Shown: piece after piece, positions 30,775 to 40,945 of the stretch
Numbering within the stretch: position 1 is the stretch's first letter
Layout: every line of letters begins with the position of its first letter
DNA from: JAMXLO01 sp963776505
Lineage (GTDB): Bacteria; Pseudomonadota; Alphaproteobacteria; Acetobacterales; Acetobacteraceae
NCBI GenBank assembly: GCA_963776505.1
Contig: CAVZNH010000088.1
Coordinates: 18,622 to 82,621, forward strand
Length of the DNA stretch: 64,000 bases
Direction of reading: 5' to 3'
Notes under the pieces: model-generated
Told to the model about the DNA's origin: nothing
Database searches by the model: none
Seen by the model: the letters and a program-made list of their open reading frames with translations, nothing else
Made by a program: the position numbers and the translations under genes

Positions 30775-31735
30775 TCACAGCTTCAGCAGCCGCATCGCAT
30801 TGCCGCTGGCGATCTTCGCGCGATCCTCGGCGCTGAGCGGGATGGTCGGCAGCCAGTCGGTGCCCGGCTTGTTGAGCACGAACGGATAGTCGACCGAGAA
30901 CATGATCCGGTCCACGCCCAGCTCCTGCACGCAGCACAGCAGCGCCGGGTCGGAGAAGAAGCCGCTGGTGGTGATGTAGAAATGCTCGCAGAAGATGTCG
31001 CGGAACGCGCGACGCCCCGGCCCTTCGCGCTTGAACCCCATGTTGATGCGCCACAGCAGGAACGGCAGGCCTTCGCCCAGATGGCCCAGGATGATCTTCA
31101 GCTTCGGATAGGCATCGAAAACGCCCGACAGCACCATGCGCACGCCCTGCGTCGCGGTCTCCACCGTGAAGCCCCAGGCCGCGCGCATGATCATCGGCCA
31201 GTCCTGCACGTAGTCCTTGTAATAGGTCTCGATCACCGCCGGGATGCGGCATGGTCGGATGTAGATACAGCGGCACGTCCAGCGCCGCGGCACGCTCGCA
31301 GATCGGCCAGAAGCGCTTGTCATCGAAGAACACGCCATTGGTCGTGCCGTTGATCAGCGCGCCCTTGAAGCCGAGGTGCGTCACCGCGCGCTCCAGTTCA
31401 TCGGCCGCGGCCTGCGGATCGGGCGTGGGGATGGCGGCGAAGGCGGCGAACCGGTCGGGGTGCGCGCGCACCGTCTCGGCCAGGCGATCGTTGGCGATGC
31501 GCGCCAGCGGCACCGCGGTCGCCGCATCCATCTTCTGCAGTCCGGGATTGGCGTGCGACAGCACCTGCATGTCGATCCCCGCCTCGTCCATCTCCTTGAT
31601 GCGGAGGCCGGTCAGGTCGTTCAGCCGCTCCGCGATGGCGGGAAGCTGCCGCTGATCCTCGGGCGCATACGCACGCGCCACGTCGGGGTCCTGGTAGTGT
31701 TCCTCGATGGTGATCACGCGCGGCTTTGCGGGCAT
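30775..31735 (-). CDS. ACMSD-family amidohydrolase (aromatic decarboxylase type), one frameshift
   Basis: A metal-dependent decarboxylase-like protein related to gamma-resorcylate and 2,3-dihydroxybenzoate decarboxylases. It starts MPAKPRVITIEEHYQD, with the Glu-x-His type metal site of this group, and continues to FKGALINGTTNGVFFDD and LDVPLYLHPTMP. After a shift near 31240 the second frame gives RAAWGFTVETATQGVRMVLS, LKIILGHLGEGLPFLLWR (second His site) and DRIMFSVDYPFV (metal Asp). About 320 codons in total. GGGAGG precedes the ATG. It leads a three-gene minus-strand run with sufE and a permease. Confidence 0.82.
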
Positions 31736-31837
31736 GGCGGCCTCCCTGTTCGCCCCGACTTCTGCCACAGTGGCGGATGCCTGCCCAGCGGATGCGCCAG
31801 GTGCAACCGCTGGCACGCCGGACCGTTCAAGATCACA

Positions 31838-32042
31838 ATGACCCCGGCCAAATTCCTCGCCGTCCTGCCGTTCCTGGGCATCCTGCTCGGACCCGTGTTT
31901 TCTTAATCGCGTCACGCTATTCGTACTCGGCATGCCGCTGCTGCTGGCGTGGCTGTTGCTGTGGATCATGCTGACCAGCGGCATCATGGCCCTGATCTAC
32001 CTCACCGACCCGGCGAACCGCCGCCCGGAGCCCGAAGCGTGA
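31838..32042 (+). CDS. DUF3311 small membrane protein, one frameshift
   Basis: A short protein with two membrane helices that usually accompanies a sodium:solute symporter. The start reads MTPAKFLAVLPFLGILLGPV and, after one base is removed from the TTTT run near 31898, continues as NRVTLFVLGMPLLLAWLLLW and MLTSGIMALIYLTDPANR to the TGA at 32040. This stop overlaps the GTG start of the symporter. Removing one T in a homopolymer restores the frame exactly, so this looks like a sequence error. Confidence 0.75.
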
Positions 32043-33499
32043 GCGCCGCCCTCGCCATCATCGCCCTCTCCGCACTTGGAGCATTGCTGCTCGACCTGCA
32101 GGCCTGCCACGGGCGCGACATGAACCTGGAGCAGTGGACAGTCGGCGGCCGCGGCTTCGGCGCCATCTTCGTCTTCCTGCTGATGGCCGGCGAAATCTAC
32201 ACCACCTTCACCTTCCTGGGGGGCAGCGGCTACGCCTATGGCCACGGCGGCCCCGCCTATTACATCCTCGGATACGGCTGCCTTGCCTACGTGATTTCGT
32301 ACTGGATGCTGCCGCCGATCTGGCGCTACGCGCGGCAACATCGGCTGTTCTCGCAGCCCGACTACTTCGCTGCCAGATATGACAGCCCCGCTCTCGGCGT
32401 ATTCGTCGCCTTGGTCGGCATCGTGGCGTTGGTCCCTTACCTGGTGCTGCAGTTCAAAGGGCTGGGCATCATTGTGGCCACCGCGTCTTACGGCGCCATC
32501 CCGTCGACTGTGGCGATCTGGATTGGCGCCGGTGTCGTCACGGCCTACGTGATGGTGTCGGGTGTTCACGGCTCCGCCTGGACCGCGGTCGCGAAGGACG
32601 CGGTGGTCCTGGCCGTGGCGGTTTTTCTCGGTATCTATCTGCCCATCCATTTCTACGGCGGCCTTGGTCCGATGTTCTCAGCCATCCAGGACGCGAGACC
32701 GGGCTTCCTCGCCCTGCCACTCCAGGGTGAGAGCATAGCGTGGTTCAACTCCACGGTCCTGCTCACCGCTCTCGGCTTCTACATGTGGCCGCACAGTTTC
32801 GGCTCGGTGTTCACCGCGCGCACGGAGAGGGTGTTCCGACAGAATGCCATCGTCATGCCGCTGTATCAGCTAATTCTGGCGTTCGTGTTCTTTGTCGGCT
32901 TCGCCGCGGTTCTCAGGGTGCCAGGGCTGAGCGGGCCGTCGATCGATCTCGCGCTATTCCAGTTGTCGATCCAGGCGTTCTCGCCCTGGTTCGTTGGTGT
33001 GATTGGCGCGGCGGGCGTGTTGACCGCGCTGGTGCCCGGCTCGATGATCATGATGACCGCGGCGACCTTGCTGGCGAACAATATCTATCGCCCTGTGCGC
33101 GGTGATGTGCCGGATCAGGCTGTGTCGCGACTGGCTCGCTGCCTGGTGCCGGTCGTGGCTTTGGTCGCGGTCTTCTTCACTCTGCGAGGTGGGCAGACCA
33201 TTGTTGCGCTGCTGCTGATGGGCTACAGCTTCGTCACCCAGTTGTTCCCCGCGCTGGTGATGAGTCTGCGCCGGAACAATCCGCTGAGCAGCATTGGCGT
33301 GTTCGCCGGCATCGTCGTGGGGGTTGCCACAGTTGCCGCCACCTCGGTCACCCACACCACAATCGCGACGCTGTTGCCGGGCCTGCCGGAAGCGCTGCGC
33401 GACCTGAATATCGGCATCGTTGCGCTGGCACTGAACGTCTTGACCGTGACGGTGGTGGACGTGATCGCGCGGTACGTTCCTGCGGCGCGCTCCGCGTGA
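32039..33499 (+). CDS. Sodium:solute symporter (SSS family)
   Basis: An intact 486-residue secondary transporter with about thirteen membrane helices. Family segments include MNLEQWTVGGRGFGAIFVFL, YILGYGCLAYVISYWMLPPI and LLTALGFYMWPHSFGSVFTA. The GTG start overlaps the DUF3311 stop (GTGA), so the two are translationally coupled. Relatives paired with DUF3311 often move monocarboxylates, but the substrate here cannot be read directly. Confidence 0.92.
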   Translation: MSAALAIIALSALGALLLDLQACHGRDMNLEQWTVGGRGFGAIFVFLLMAGEIYTTFTFLGGSGYAYGHGGPAYYILGYGCLAYVISYWMLPPIWRYARQHRLFSQPDYFAARYDSPALGVFVALVGIVALVPYLVLQFKGLGIIVATASYGAIPSTVAIWIGAGVVTAYVMVSGVHGSAWTAVAKDAVVLAVAVFLGIYLPIHFYGGLGPMFSAIQDARPGFLALPLQGESIAWFNSTVLLTALGFYMWPHSFGSVFTARTERVFRQNAIVMPLYQLILAFVFFVGFAAVLRVPGLSGPSIDLALFQLSIQAFSPWFVGVIGAAGVLTALVPGSMIMMTAATLLANNIYRPVRGDVPDQAVSRLARCLVPVVALVAVFFTLRGGQTIVALLLMGYSFVTQLFPALVMSLRRNNPLSSIGVFAGIVVGVATVAATSVTHTTIATLLPGLPEALRDLNIGIVALALNVLTVTVVDVIARYVPAARSA

Positions 33500-33566
33500 T
33501 CGTTTGAAAGTGCGCCGTTGTCACTGCGCGCGCCGGCGGCCGTCGGGCTGACAAGGGATGACCTGT

Positions 33567-33954
33567 TCAGCCTGGGTCGGTTTTCCGGGACTTGGTTTCG
33601 TCCTGGCTGGGCGCGGTTGGCGTGTGCGGTGCAGCAGGCGGGGGCGTGCTGGGCGGACTGTTGGTGCAGCCGGGTGGCGCGGGTCCTAAACGGGTGTCGT
33701 CCCAGCGCTGATAGGCTTCCAACTGGCGCTGACTGGGAATTGAGGTAGTGATCGCTCCGCTGGCATTGCGAAACTCAATCACGACCAGTCCGAGCGATTC
33801 ATCCAGTCGTATGACAGGGTTTGTGGTCAGCGGTTGCGTGGGGGCAGGATCCGCCACAGTCGTGGGCTCGACCGCCGCTAGCCTTTGCCTTCGCGGCTGT
33901 GTTGTTGCCAAACGAATTTGCGGCAACTGCTGGGATGGTGAGATCATTCGGCAT
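33567..33954 (-). CDS. Unknown protein with a Pro-rich tail, frameshifted
   Basis: One frame from ATG 33954 gives MPNDLTIPAVAANSFGNN; after a shift near 33890 the other gives PVIRLDESLGLVVIEFRNAS and GAITTSIPSQRQLEAYQRW, then a Pro/Thr-rich tail. The middle part resembles the beta pattern of FlaG-like flagellar proteins (a strand pair followed by IPS.RQL..Y), but this is weak. No flagellar gene is nearby. It may equally be an uncharacterised lineage-specific protein. Confidence 0.45.
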
Positions 33955-34077
33955 GGCGTCTTTGATCGCAGATACGTGTCCGCGTCGTTTTGGCGCCTTG
34001 AATGTGCCACCCTGCACCCTCTTCAGTTAAATCCGGGTAAACAGTCCTCCGCCAAATCGATCGGCGCGCAAACGCCA

Positions 34078-35531
34078 TCAGCCGGTGGTTCGACCGACGA
34101 ACCGGCGCCGCGCACCCGCGTCGATTACCGCTCGGATCACCGCGTCCGCATCTCCTTCGTCTGATCGATGATTGACGAATGCGGCCCGAAGCACCATTCG
34201 GCCCATGATCGATGTCGTCGAGAGGACCACCTGACCCGATTCCTGCAGGTCTGCCGCGATCGCCGCCTGAAACTCATCGTCACCGAGGCGATAGCGAAAG
34301 CAGACGATGTTCAACCGGACCGGCGCCATCCGCTCGAGCAGTGGTTCATCGTCGATCGCTGACGCAAGCCGACGCGCCAGTGCACAGGAGCGCGCGGCAA
34401 CTTCGCCGAGCCGGTCCGTGCCATAAGCCTTGATCGTCATCCAGACCTTGAGCGCACGAAAGCCCCGCGACAGCTCCGGACCGAGATCGACCGGCCAGGG
34501 CCTGCCGGCCGCCAAGCCACGTGTCTCGCGCCGCAGATAGGCAGCCTGGTGTGCAAACGCCGCCTGGTGCGCCGCCGGATCGCGGACCACGATGCAACCG
34601 GCGTCATATGGGACCTGCGCCCATTTATGGAAATCGAAAGCCACCGAGTCGGCGCGCTCGATCCCCGCGAGCAGGGGCCGGAGCACCGGTGACAGCATGG
34701 CGATGGCGCCGAACGCCGCATCGACATGAAACCATAGCCGCTGTTCCTCGCAGACCTGCGCCATTTGCGGTCAGGTCATCGATTGCGCCGATATCGACCG
34801 TGCCAGCCGTTCCCACCACGAGGAACGGCAACAGGTTCCGATCTCTGTCCTCGGCGATAGCAACTCGCAATGCCGCGACGTCCATTGCACCCCACGCGTC
34901 GCATGGAATGAGGCGCAGCGACGCCGACCCTATGCCGGTGATGTCAAGCGCCCGACCGACGCAGAGGTGGACCGCTCCGACGCATAGACGGTCAGCTGCG
35001 GCCTGCCGGAGCCGTGATCATGTATCGCACTACCCAATGCCGCGCGTCGCGCGATGATGACGGCCACGAGGTTCGCCATCGACGTGCCTGTCACCACCAG
35101 ACCGGACGAATCCTGAGGCAGGCCAAGCATTTTTGCTGCCCAACGGATCACCTGCTGCTCGCAGGCAATCGGCGCATGATCACGGCCGCCACAGTTCGCA
35201 TTCAGTCCAGCGGCCAGCATTTCGGCCAGTACGCCTACCGCGGTGCCAGCGCCATGCACCCAGCCAAAAATCGCGGATGTCTGTTGCCGACCACATACGG
35301 CGCGAGCAGCCGTCGATACTCGTCGTAGACTTCCGCCATAGGCAGGCCTGCGCGCGGCAGCGGCTGATCCCAGGCACCGCGCACACTGTCCGGCATCGGC
35401 TGCCAAACCGGTTCCTGCCGAATGCCCTCAAGTTCATTGAACAGGTCGTCGAGCATACGATGACCGAGCGCACGCACCTCCGACCAATCGGCCGGATCCA
35501 GCGATGCCTGGGGGTATCCCCGTTCCGTCAT
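34078..35531 (-). CDS. PLP-dependent aromatic amino acid decarboxylase-like protein, frameshifted
   Basis: A group II pyridoxal-phosphate decarboxylase. It starts MTERGYPQASLDPADWSEVR, then LAPYVVGNRHPRFLAGC; three shifts (near 35250, 34970 and 34760) connect this to ACEQQVIRWAAKMLGLPQDS, VVTGTSMANLVAVIIARR, LPFLVVGTAGTVDIGAIDDL and finally LWFHVDAAFGA (PLP-binding Asp) and AFDFHKWAQVPYDAGC (PLP Lys). About 484 codons in total, normal for the family. It would convert an aromatic amino acid to an amine. It is divergent from an ATP-grasp protein, 134 bases apart. Confidence 0.82.
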
Positions 35532-35665
35532 CGCCGACCTCGTCGTAAGTCGTTGTGGTAGCACACCTTTCACCGCCCCAAGGAAGCAACACCAGGGTGC
35601 GAGATACGAGCTAACCGATCGTTAAGCCAGTCGCCGCACAGTCAGGCACGCCACGGACTGCTCGC

Positions 35666-36917
35666 ATGCCTGCATTTTCCGCCGATCCGCTGCCATGCCT
35701 CAGCGAGGCGTGTGTCCCGCCTGCCATCATCGGCATGGCCGCGCTGACGACCACGGCGATGCAAGGTGCCGATGCTGCCGCTCTTGCCGCCATGATCGGT
35801 CGACTGGACGCTGACCCTGTCGCCCGGCTCTACGACACCTCCATCGCATACCAATTGGGTTTTCGGCGCGCCGAAGGGCTGGGTCTACAGGACGAAGCTA
35901 TCTCTGCATCTCCGCTGTTTCGTATTCGGCGAGACGGTGAGAGCCGCGCCGGCTTACGGCTGCTTGCGATCGTGGCACCTGGTGTGTTGATGCTGAACAC
36001 GCCGATTGACTTCATCACCAACCATCTGGACGTGCGGCTCGATCTGCTCTTCGTGGTACCCGACACACCTCTGCCGGCAACCATTCCCGACCATGACGTC
36101 GCGTTCTTCGCTGTCGGCGAAGCCGATGCCGCCATGGTCGCGAGACTGCACCGGCTGTTCATGTTGTGGCCACGGCCGGCGTTGAACGACCCAGGTCTTC
36201 TGCCCGTATTGGCGCGCGACAGGCTGTCCGCATTGCTGGCCGGCGTGCCCGGCATCTGCAGCCCGCCGACTGTCATGGTCAGTCGCGAACCAATTGGATG
36301 ACCTGCTCCGAGACGGGGGCGATATCGGCGATCTCCTGCCGGGCTGCGCCTATCCGGTTCTGATCCGCCCGCTCGGCTCCCATGCCGGCGCGGGCCTCAA
36401 GAAGATCGAAGGTCGCGCCGCTCTGGACTCTTATCTGTTGTTCTCGTTTGCGATCTCGTACTTCGTCACCGAGTTCGTGGACTACCGATCGGCGGACGGG
36501 CTTTACCGGAAGTATCGGGTCGCATTCATCGATCGGCAGCCGCATCTTTGCCACATGGCCTCGTCGCAGAACTGGATGGTCCACTATCTGAACGCGGGCA
36601 TGACCGAGAGTGCGGACAAACGCGCCGACGAGGCGCAGGCCATGGCGCATTTCGACGCGACCTTCGCAGCCCGTCACCGCAACGCGTTTGCCGCTCTGCA
36701 TGAACGGGTGCCATTCGATTACTACTCGATCGACTGCGGCGAACTGCCGGACGGTCGCCTGCTCATGTTCGAGGCGGACAGTGCAGCCATCATCCACCTT
36801 ATGGACCCCGAGGATATGTTTCCCTACAAGCACGCGCATATGCGGAGCGTGTTCGACGCGTTCGGCGACATGCTGCGCCGGCGTGCGACCGCTGTGGAAC
36901 CTGCCGGTCCCCGTTGA
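35666..36917 (+). CDS. ATP-grasp-like protein, one frameshift
   Basis: Two contiguous frames meet near 36290 and form one protein of about 417 codons. The N-terminal part (LRLLAIVAPGVLMLNTPIDF, DLLFVVPDTPLPATIPDHDV) resembles the pre-ATP-grasp domain. The C-terminal part carries YPVLIRPLGSHAGAGLKKIE and VTEFVDYRSADGLYRKYRVA, then FDYYSIDCGELPDGRLLMFE, which match a RimK-like ATP-grasp fold with the acidic metal-binding residues near the end. Such enzymes ligate a carboxylate to an amine. The substrate is unknown; a partner amine could come from the adjacent decarboxylase. Confidence 0.65.
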
Positions 36918-37079
36918 GGGATGTCTAGCGCAGGACGGTCCAATATCCTGGGCTGTCGCGTCGTTCGCCAACTTGCGATATGTCTGCTACATCGACCTCG
37001 CACATGGTTCTGACGGCAGTGATCGCTGGTGCCGGAGCCCAAAACGTGCGGATTGCGCAATCGGGGCATCGGCAACAGA

Positions 37080-37868
37080 ATGGTCAATGGGTTTGTGTTT
37101 GCGGGAGCGATCTGCTGCCTCGCGCTCCTGACGGCATGCAGTGGCTCCAATTCCCAACCATCGCAAACCTTCAGGCCGGGCAGCCAGCTGGGTCAAAGCA
37201 ATGCGGCGGCGCCAGTCAGTCCAGTCCCGCAAAGCAGCGCGACAACCCAAATAAATCCAGCCACCCTTACACAATCGGCCGCGAACACCGCTGAGAGCTT
37301 CTTCTCGAAGCCCCAATGGCAGGCGATCCGCAACCTGACCGGTGGTGCACGCGGGATCTTCATTGCGCCGAACTCGACCAGCATGGGGTTCATTCTGGGT
37401 GCTCAGCGGGGAGTCGGCGTCCTGTTGGCGCGTCACGGACAGGTGTGGAGCGATCCGGTCTTCATCCGCCTGTCCGACTACGACATCGGATTCCTGGCGG
37501 GCGCCGAAAAGTCCGAAGTGATGATGCTGGTCCTCACCGACGCCGCCATCAGGCAATTTGTCGACGGCGTTTCGAAGTTGAGCGCCGGTGGCAGCTTTGC
37601 TGTGGGGGACTGGGGCGTCGGTGGCATCGGCGCCGGCGGTATCTCAGGTGGCGCCCAGGTCATGACCGTCGAGACCTCGTCGGGCCTGTTCGCTGGCAGT
37701 GGGCTGGGGTCAATGAAGATGGGCCTCGACCAAGATCTCAACCACGCCGCTTACGGGAGTGGCTTCGATGTGAACAAGACGCTTGCTGGCACCGGTGGCA
37801 AGTTCCCGGCCGCTGCCGGACTGCGGAAAACTCTCTCGAACGCGGTGCAGCAGTCCTGGGGCCGTTGA
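37080..37868 (+). CDS. SYLF (Ysc84-like) domain lipoprotein
   Basis: A 262-residue exported lipoprotein. The ATG at 37080 gives a lipoprotein signal ending LALLTACSGS (lipobox LTAC). The mature part has a low-complexity Gln/Ser/Pro linker, then the SYLF domain: FFSKPQWQAIRNLTGGARGI, QRGVGVLLARHGQVWSDPVF, FLAGAEKSEVMMLVLTDAAI and GISGGAQVMTVETSSGLFAG. SYLF proteins bind lipids. It converges on the YHS-RidA gene with about 20 bases between. The frame is intact. Confidence 0.88.
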   Translation: MVNGFVFAGAICCLALLTACSGSNSQPSQTFRPGSQLGQSNAAAPVSPVPQSSATTQINPATLTQSAANTAESFFSKPQWQAIRNLTGGARGIFIAPNSTSMGFILGAQRGVGVLLARHGQVWSDPVFIRLSDYDIGFLAGAEKSEVMMLVLTDAAIRQFVDGVSKLSAGGSFAVGDWGVGGIGAGGISGGAQVMTVETSSGLFAGSGLGSMKMGLDQDLNHAAYGSGFDVNKTLAGTGGKFPAAAGLRKTLSNAVQQSWGR

Positions 37869-37889
37869 GTCCTCGCAAGCCTCCTGCGC

Positions 37890-38738
37890 TCACTTGATTG
37901 CCGCAATGGCCTCGACCTCCAGCAGCAGGTCTGGGTCGGATAGTTGCGGCATGGCGACGGTGGTGCTCTGCGGCGAGGGTGGGCCGAAGTAGCGCGGGAG
38001 CAGGTCGGCGTATTTGTCGAATTCCGCCGGCGCCGCGACATGGCTGACCGTAAATACAATATTGTTGACGGTTGCGCCGCCGGCCTTGAGGCACGCATCG
38101 ACATTTTCCCCAACCTGTTCGATCTGCGTCCGCATATCGCCCTTCCCGACGACATTCCCGGCCGCGTCGCGCGCGACCTGTCCGCCAACGACCAACCAGT
38201 GGCCGCCATCCCTCAGTGCGACCGAGGTCGTGGGCGGGGAGGCAGCGCAGGGTGGTCCGACAATGGTTGGTGCCGGCAGATCCGCAATGGCCTGCCAGTT
38301 CGCGTCGGCTCGCTTTATGAACTCCTTGGCCTGCTCCCGCCATTTCGCAAGCCAGTAGCCGTCGTGATGAAGCAGATACAGTTTGCCGTCCACAATGGTC
38401 CAAGCGGCTGGATCAACGGTGTCCTTGTGCGCCGCCTCGTCCAACGACGCACCCATCGCACAATAGCCATCGTACTGGGGCGCATAGCGCGCCGGGTCCT
38501 TGCTGAACAGATCGCGATGCTCACTGCTGGCAAAGCGCCAGCGCAATTTGTGCCACTGATATTCGAGATCCGACTTGCCGGGCACGGGTTTCCCATCGGT
38601 GAAATAGGCGACCGGATCATAGCCGCTGATCGAAAGCTTCGGCTCGTCGCCCCGGGCCGTGGACCCGGGAAGTGTCAGGAAGAGCAGGGCGACTGATGCT
38701 GCGCCCCACGCCGGCACAAGAAAAGCAGCTTTCGACAT
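37890..38738 (-). CDS. Exported YHS-domain / RidA-like fusion protein
   Basis: A 282-residue protein with two domains rarely seen joined. The ATG at 38738 gives a signal peptide (LVPAWGAASVALLFLTLPGS). Then comes a YHS domain: LSISGYDPVAYFTDGKPVPG, YDGYCAMGASL and YLLHHDGYWLAKW, of the type used in periplasmic metal-linked proteins. From about residue 165 a RidA/YjgF domain follows: DGGHWLVVGGQVARDAAGNV, IEQVGENVDACLKAGGATVN and LLLEVEAIAA. The Arg that RidA uses for imine hydrolysis (ARSC in E. coli) appears to be Gln here, so that activity may be lost. The frame is intact. Confidence 0.85.
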   Translation of the reverse strand: MSKAAFLVPAWGAASVALLFLTLPGSTARGDEPKLSISGYDPVAYFTDGKPVPGKSDLEYQWHKLRWRFASSEHRDLFSKDPARYAPQYDGYCAMGASLDEAAHKDTVDPAAWTIVDGKLYLLHHDGYWLAKWREQAKEFIKRADANWQAIADLPAPTIVGPPCAASPPTTSVALRDGGHWLVVGGQVARDAAGNVVGKGDMRTQIEQVGENVDACLKAGGATVNNIVFTVSHVAAPAEFDKYADLLPRYFGPPSPQSTTVAMPQLSDPDLLLEVEAIAAIK

Positions 38739-38946
38739 GGTCTGTTTCCCCCTCCAGGGCGTCAATGACCAGTCCCTGATGGCGAGATACTGCGCACTGT
38801 CTATTGCCCGGGTCAAACAAATCTGCATGTGCCCAGACCGGTGAGCCAATCCAAGTATCGGCGGAAGGGCGGCCGGTGCTAGGATGCCGTTCAGGAGGCT
38901 TCTGAATGGCGTTGTGCCCTGCCGCATTGCCGGTAAGGCGTCCACC

Positions 38947-40920
38947 ATGTCGATGACCGGAACGTCGGACATGACGGGTGGGCTTCCAGATCCACGGCGA
39001 CTTATCGCGGTCGTCTACGCCGACATGGTTGGCTACAGCCGCCTGATCGGGCTGGATGACCTGCAAACGCTCGAACGGCTGCGTAAACTCCGGAGCGAGG
39101 TCATCGATCCAGCCCTCGATAGTCACGGCGGTAGAATTGTCCAGACCGGCGGCGACTCCCTGCTGATGGTATTCAACAGTATCGATGGGGCAGTGCGCTT
39201 TGCGGTCAAGGTGCAGCAGGATGTTCCTGTCTTTGATGGCGACCAACTTCCTGATCGGGCTATCCGGTTTCGGATCGGGATCAACATCGGAGATGCGATC
39301 GCGGATGGCACCGATCTGCACGGTGACGCGGTCAATGTGGCGGTCAGACTCGAGGCTGAGTGCCCACCTGGCGGCATTTGTGTGTCCCGGGCGGTCCGGG
39401 ACCATGTGCACGGTCGGCTCGATCTCGCTTTTGAGGAGCTGGGGTCGCTGACCTTGAAGAACATCGCGAGACCGGTTGAGGCGTTCGTACTGAAGTTTGA
39501 TTCCGATCACCACCGTCCGGCGATCGGCCGATGTCGCGGCGATGTCTGCCAACGCGCGAGTCTCGCGAAGAGAGAAAACGCCGGGCCTTGATTGCTGTCG
39601 CGGGGGCCGCAGTGTTCGTGTCGGCCGGTTTTGTTGCCTGGGCGCTGTCACGCGCGTGGGGGATTGGACCAATTCGGGCCCGGCTCTGCGGTCAAGCCCG
39701 TCGAAGTGGCAACTCTCGCCGCTCCGGCTCGCCTCGCCGAGCGTCCTTCGGTGGCGGTTTTGCCATTCAAGAGCCTGTCAGGCGATACCGGTCATGATTT
39801 CTTCAGCGACGGAGTCACTGAAGACGTCATTACCGCACTCGGCCATTTCTCGAACCTGCTTGTCATCTCGAAATCGGCCAGCTTCCCGTTCAAGGACTCG
39901 AATGCCTCCCCCGCTGAAATCGGGCGCCTGCTGAATGCGCGATACCTGCTCGAGGGCAGCATCCGTCGAGCGGGCAATCGCATTCGCGTCGGCGTCGCTT
40001 TGACCGAGGCCGCGACTGGGCGGAATGTATGGTCCGAAACATACGATACCGAAGGCAACGACATTTTCGCTGTGCAGGACGATATCGCCAGGCGTGTCGT
40101 CGGCGCGGCGGCGGTAACGCTTACCCGCTTCGAGCAGACTCGCGCGCTCGCCAAACCGACCAGCAACCTCGCGGCGTACCAGTACGTTCTGCGTGGTCGC
40201 GACATGCTTTCGCAAGAAACGCGCGACAACAACGACGAGGCAAGCGAACTCTTTCAGCGCGCCATTGATCTCGACCCCAATTACGCGGAGGCGTATGCGG
40301 CATTGGGCGGCTCGTATTTTGAGGCCGTCGTGTCAGGGTGGTCCCAGTTCCTTGCGGACGATCTCGAACATGCTGAAGAGCTGGCTCAGAAGGCGCTCGC
40401 GCTGGATCCGGCAACGACGCGGGCCTATCGTGTGCTCGCCCTTATCAATCTTTTCAAAAAGCGATACGATGCAGCGCTCGAGCAAATCGACCGCGCATTC
40501 GAAATCAATCCGAGCGATGCGGACAATTATGCCTACCGCGGGGCCATATTGACCTGGGCGGGTAGGGCCACCGAGGCACTGCCGTGGTTGGAGGGTGCGC
40601 TTCGCTTTGACCGAGCCAATGGCTTCGCAGCCGCAAGACTCTGCATGGCGTATTATCTGCTTCGCCGGTATACCGATGCTGTCGGCGCATGCGATCGGTC
40701 GCTTGACCGTGACCCAGGGCGCAACACCCAGATGGTCACGCATCCGATGCTTGCCGCCACCTACGCGGAACTGAGCCGCCAGCAGGATGCAGAGCGCGAG
40801 CGCGGCATCACCGCACATTTATGGCCACTCCTCGACGCCCGAACATTCGCCGCGCAATTCGGCACGCAGGAGGCGCAGGACCATATGCTCGAAGGGCTGA
40901 AGAAGGCCGGATTCCAGTGA
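38947..40920 (+). CDS. Class III adenylate cyclase-TolB-TPR protein, two frameshifts
   Basis: The N-terminal cyclase domain shows the metal Asp in VVYADMVGYSRL, the second in TGGDSLLMVFNSIDG, and the Asn/Arg pair in HGDAVNVAVRLEAE. After LKNIARPVEAFVLKF the frame shifts near 39535 to a membrane helix (ALIAVAGAAVFVSAGFVAWA) and again near 39680 to a TolB-like region (RPSVAVLPFKSLSGD, GVTEDVITALGHFSNLLVIS) and TPR repeats (AIDLDPNYAEAYAALGGSYF, AFEINPSDADNYAYRGAIL). This layout is common in Rhizobiales and Acetobacteraceae. About 658 codons in total. It probably senses a signal and makes cAMP. Confidence 0.82.
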
Positions 40921-40945
40921 CTGTGGCGAGCGGGCGAGGCCGATC

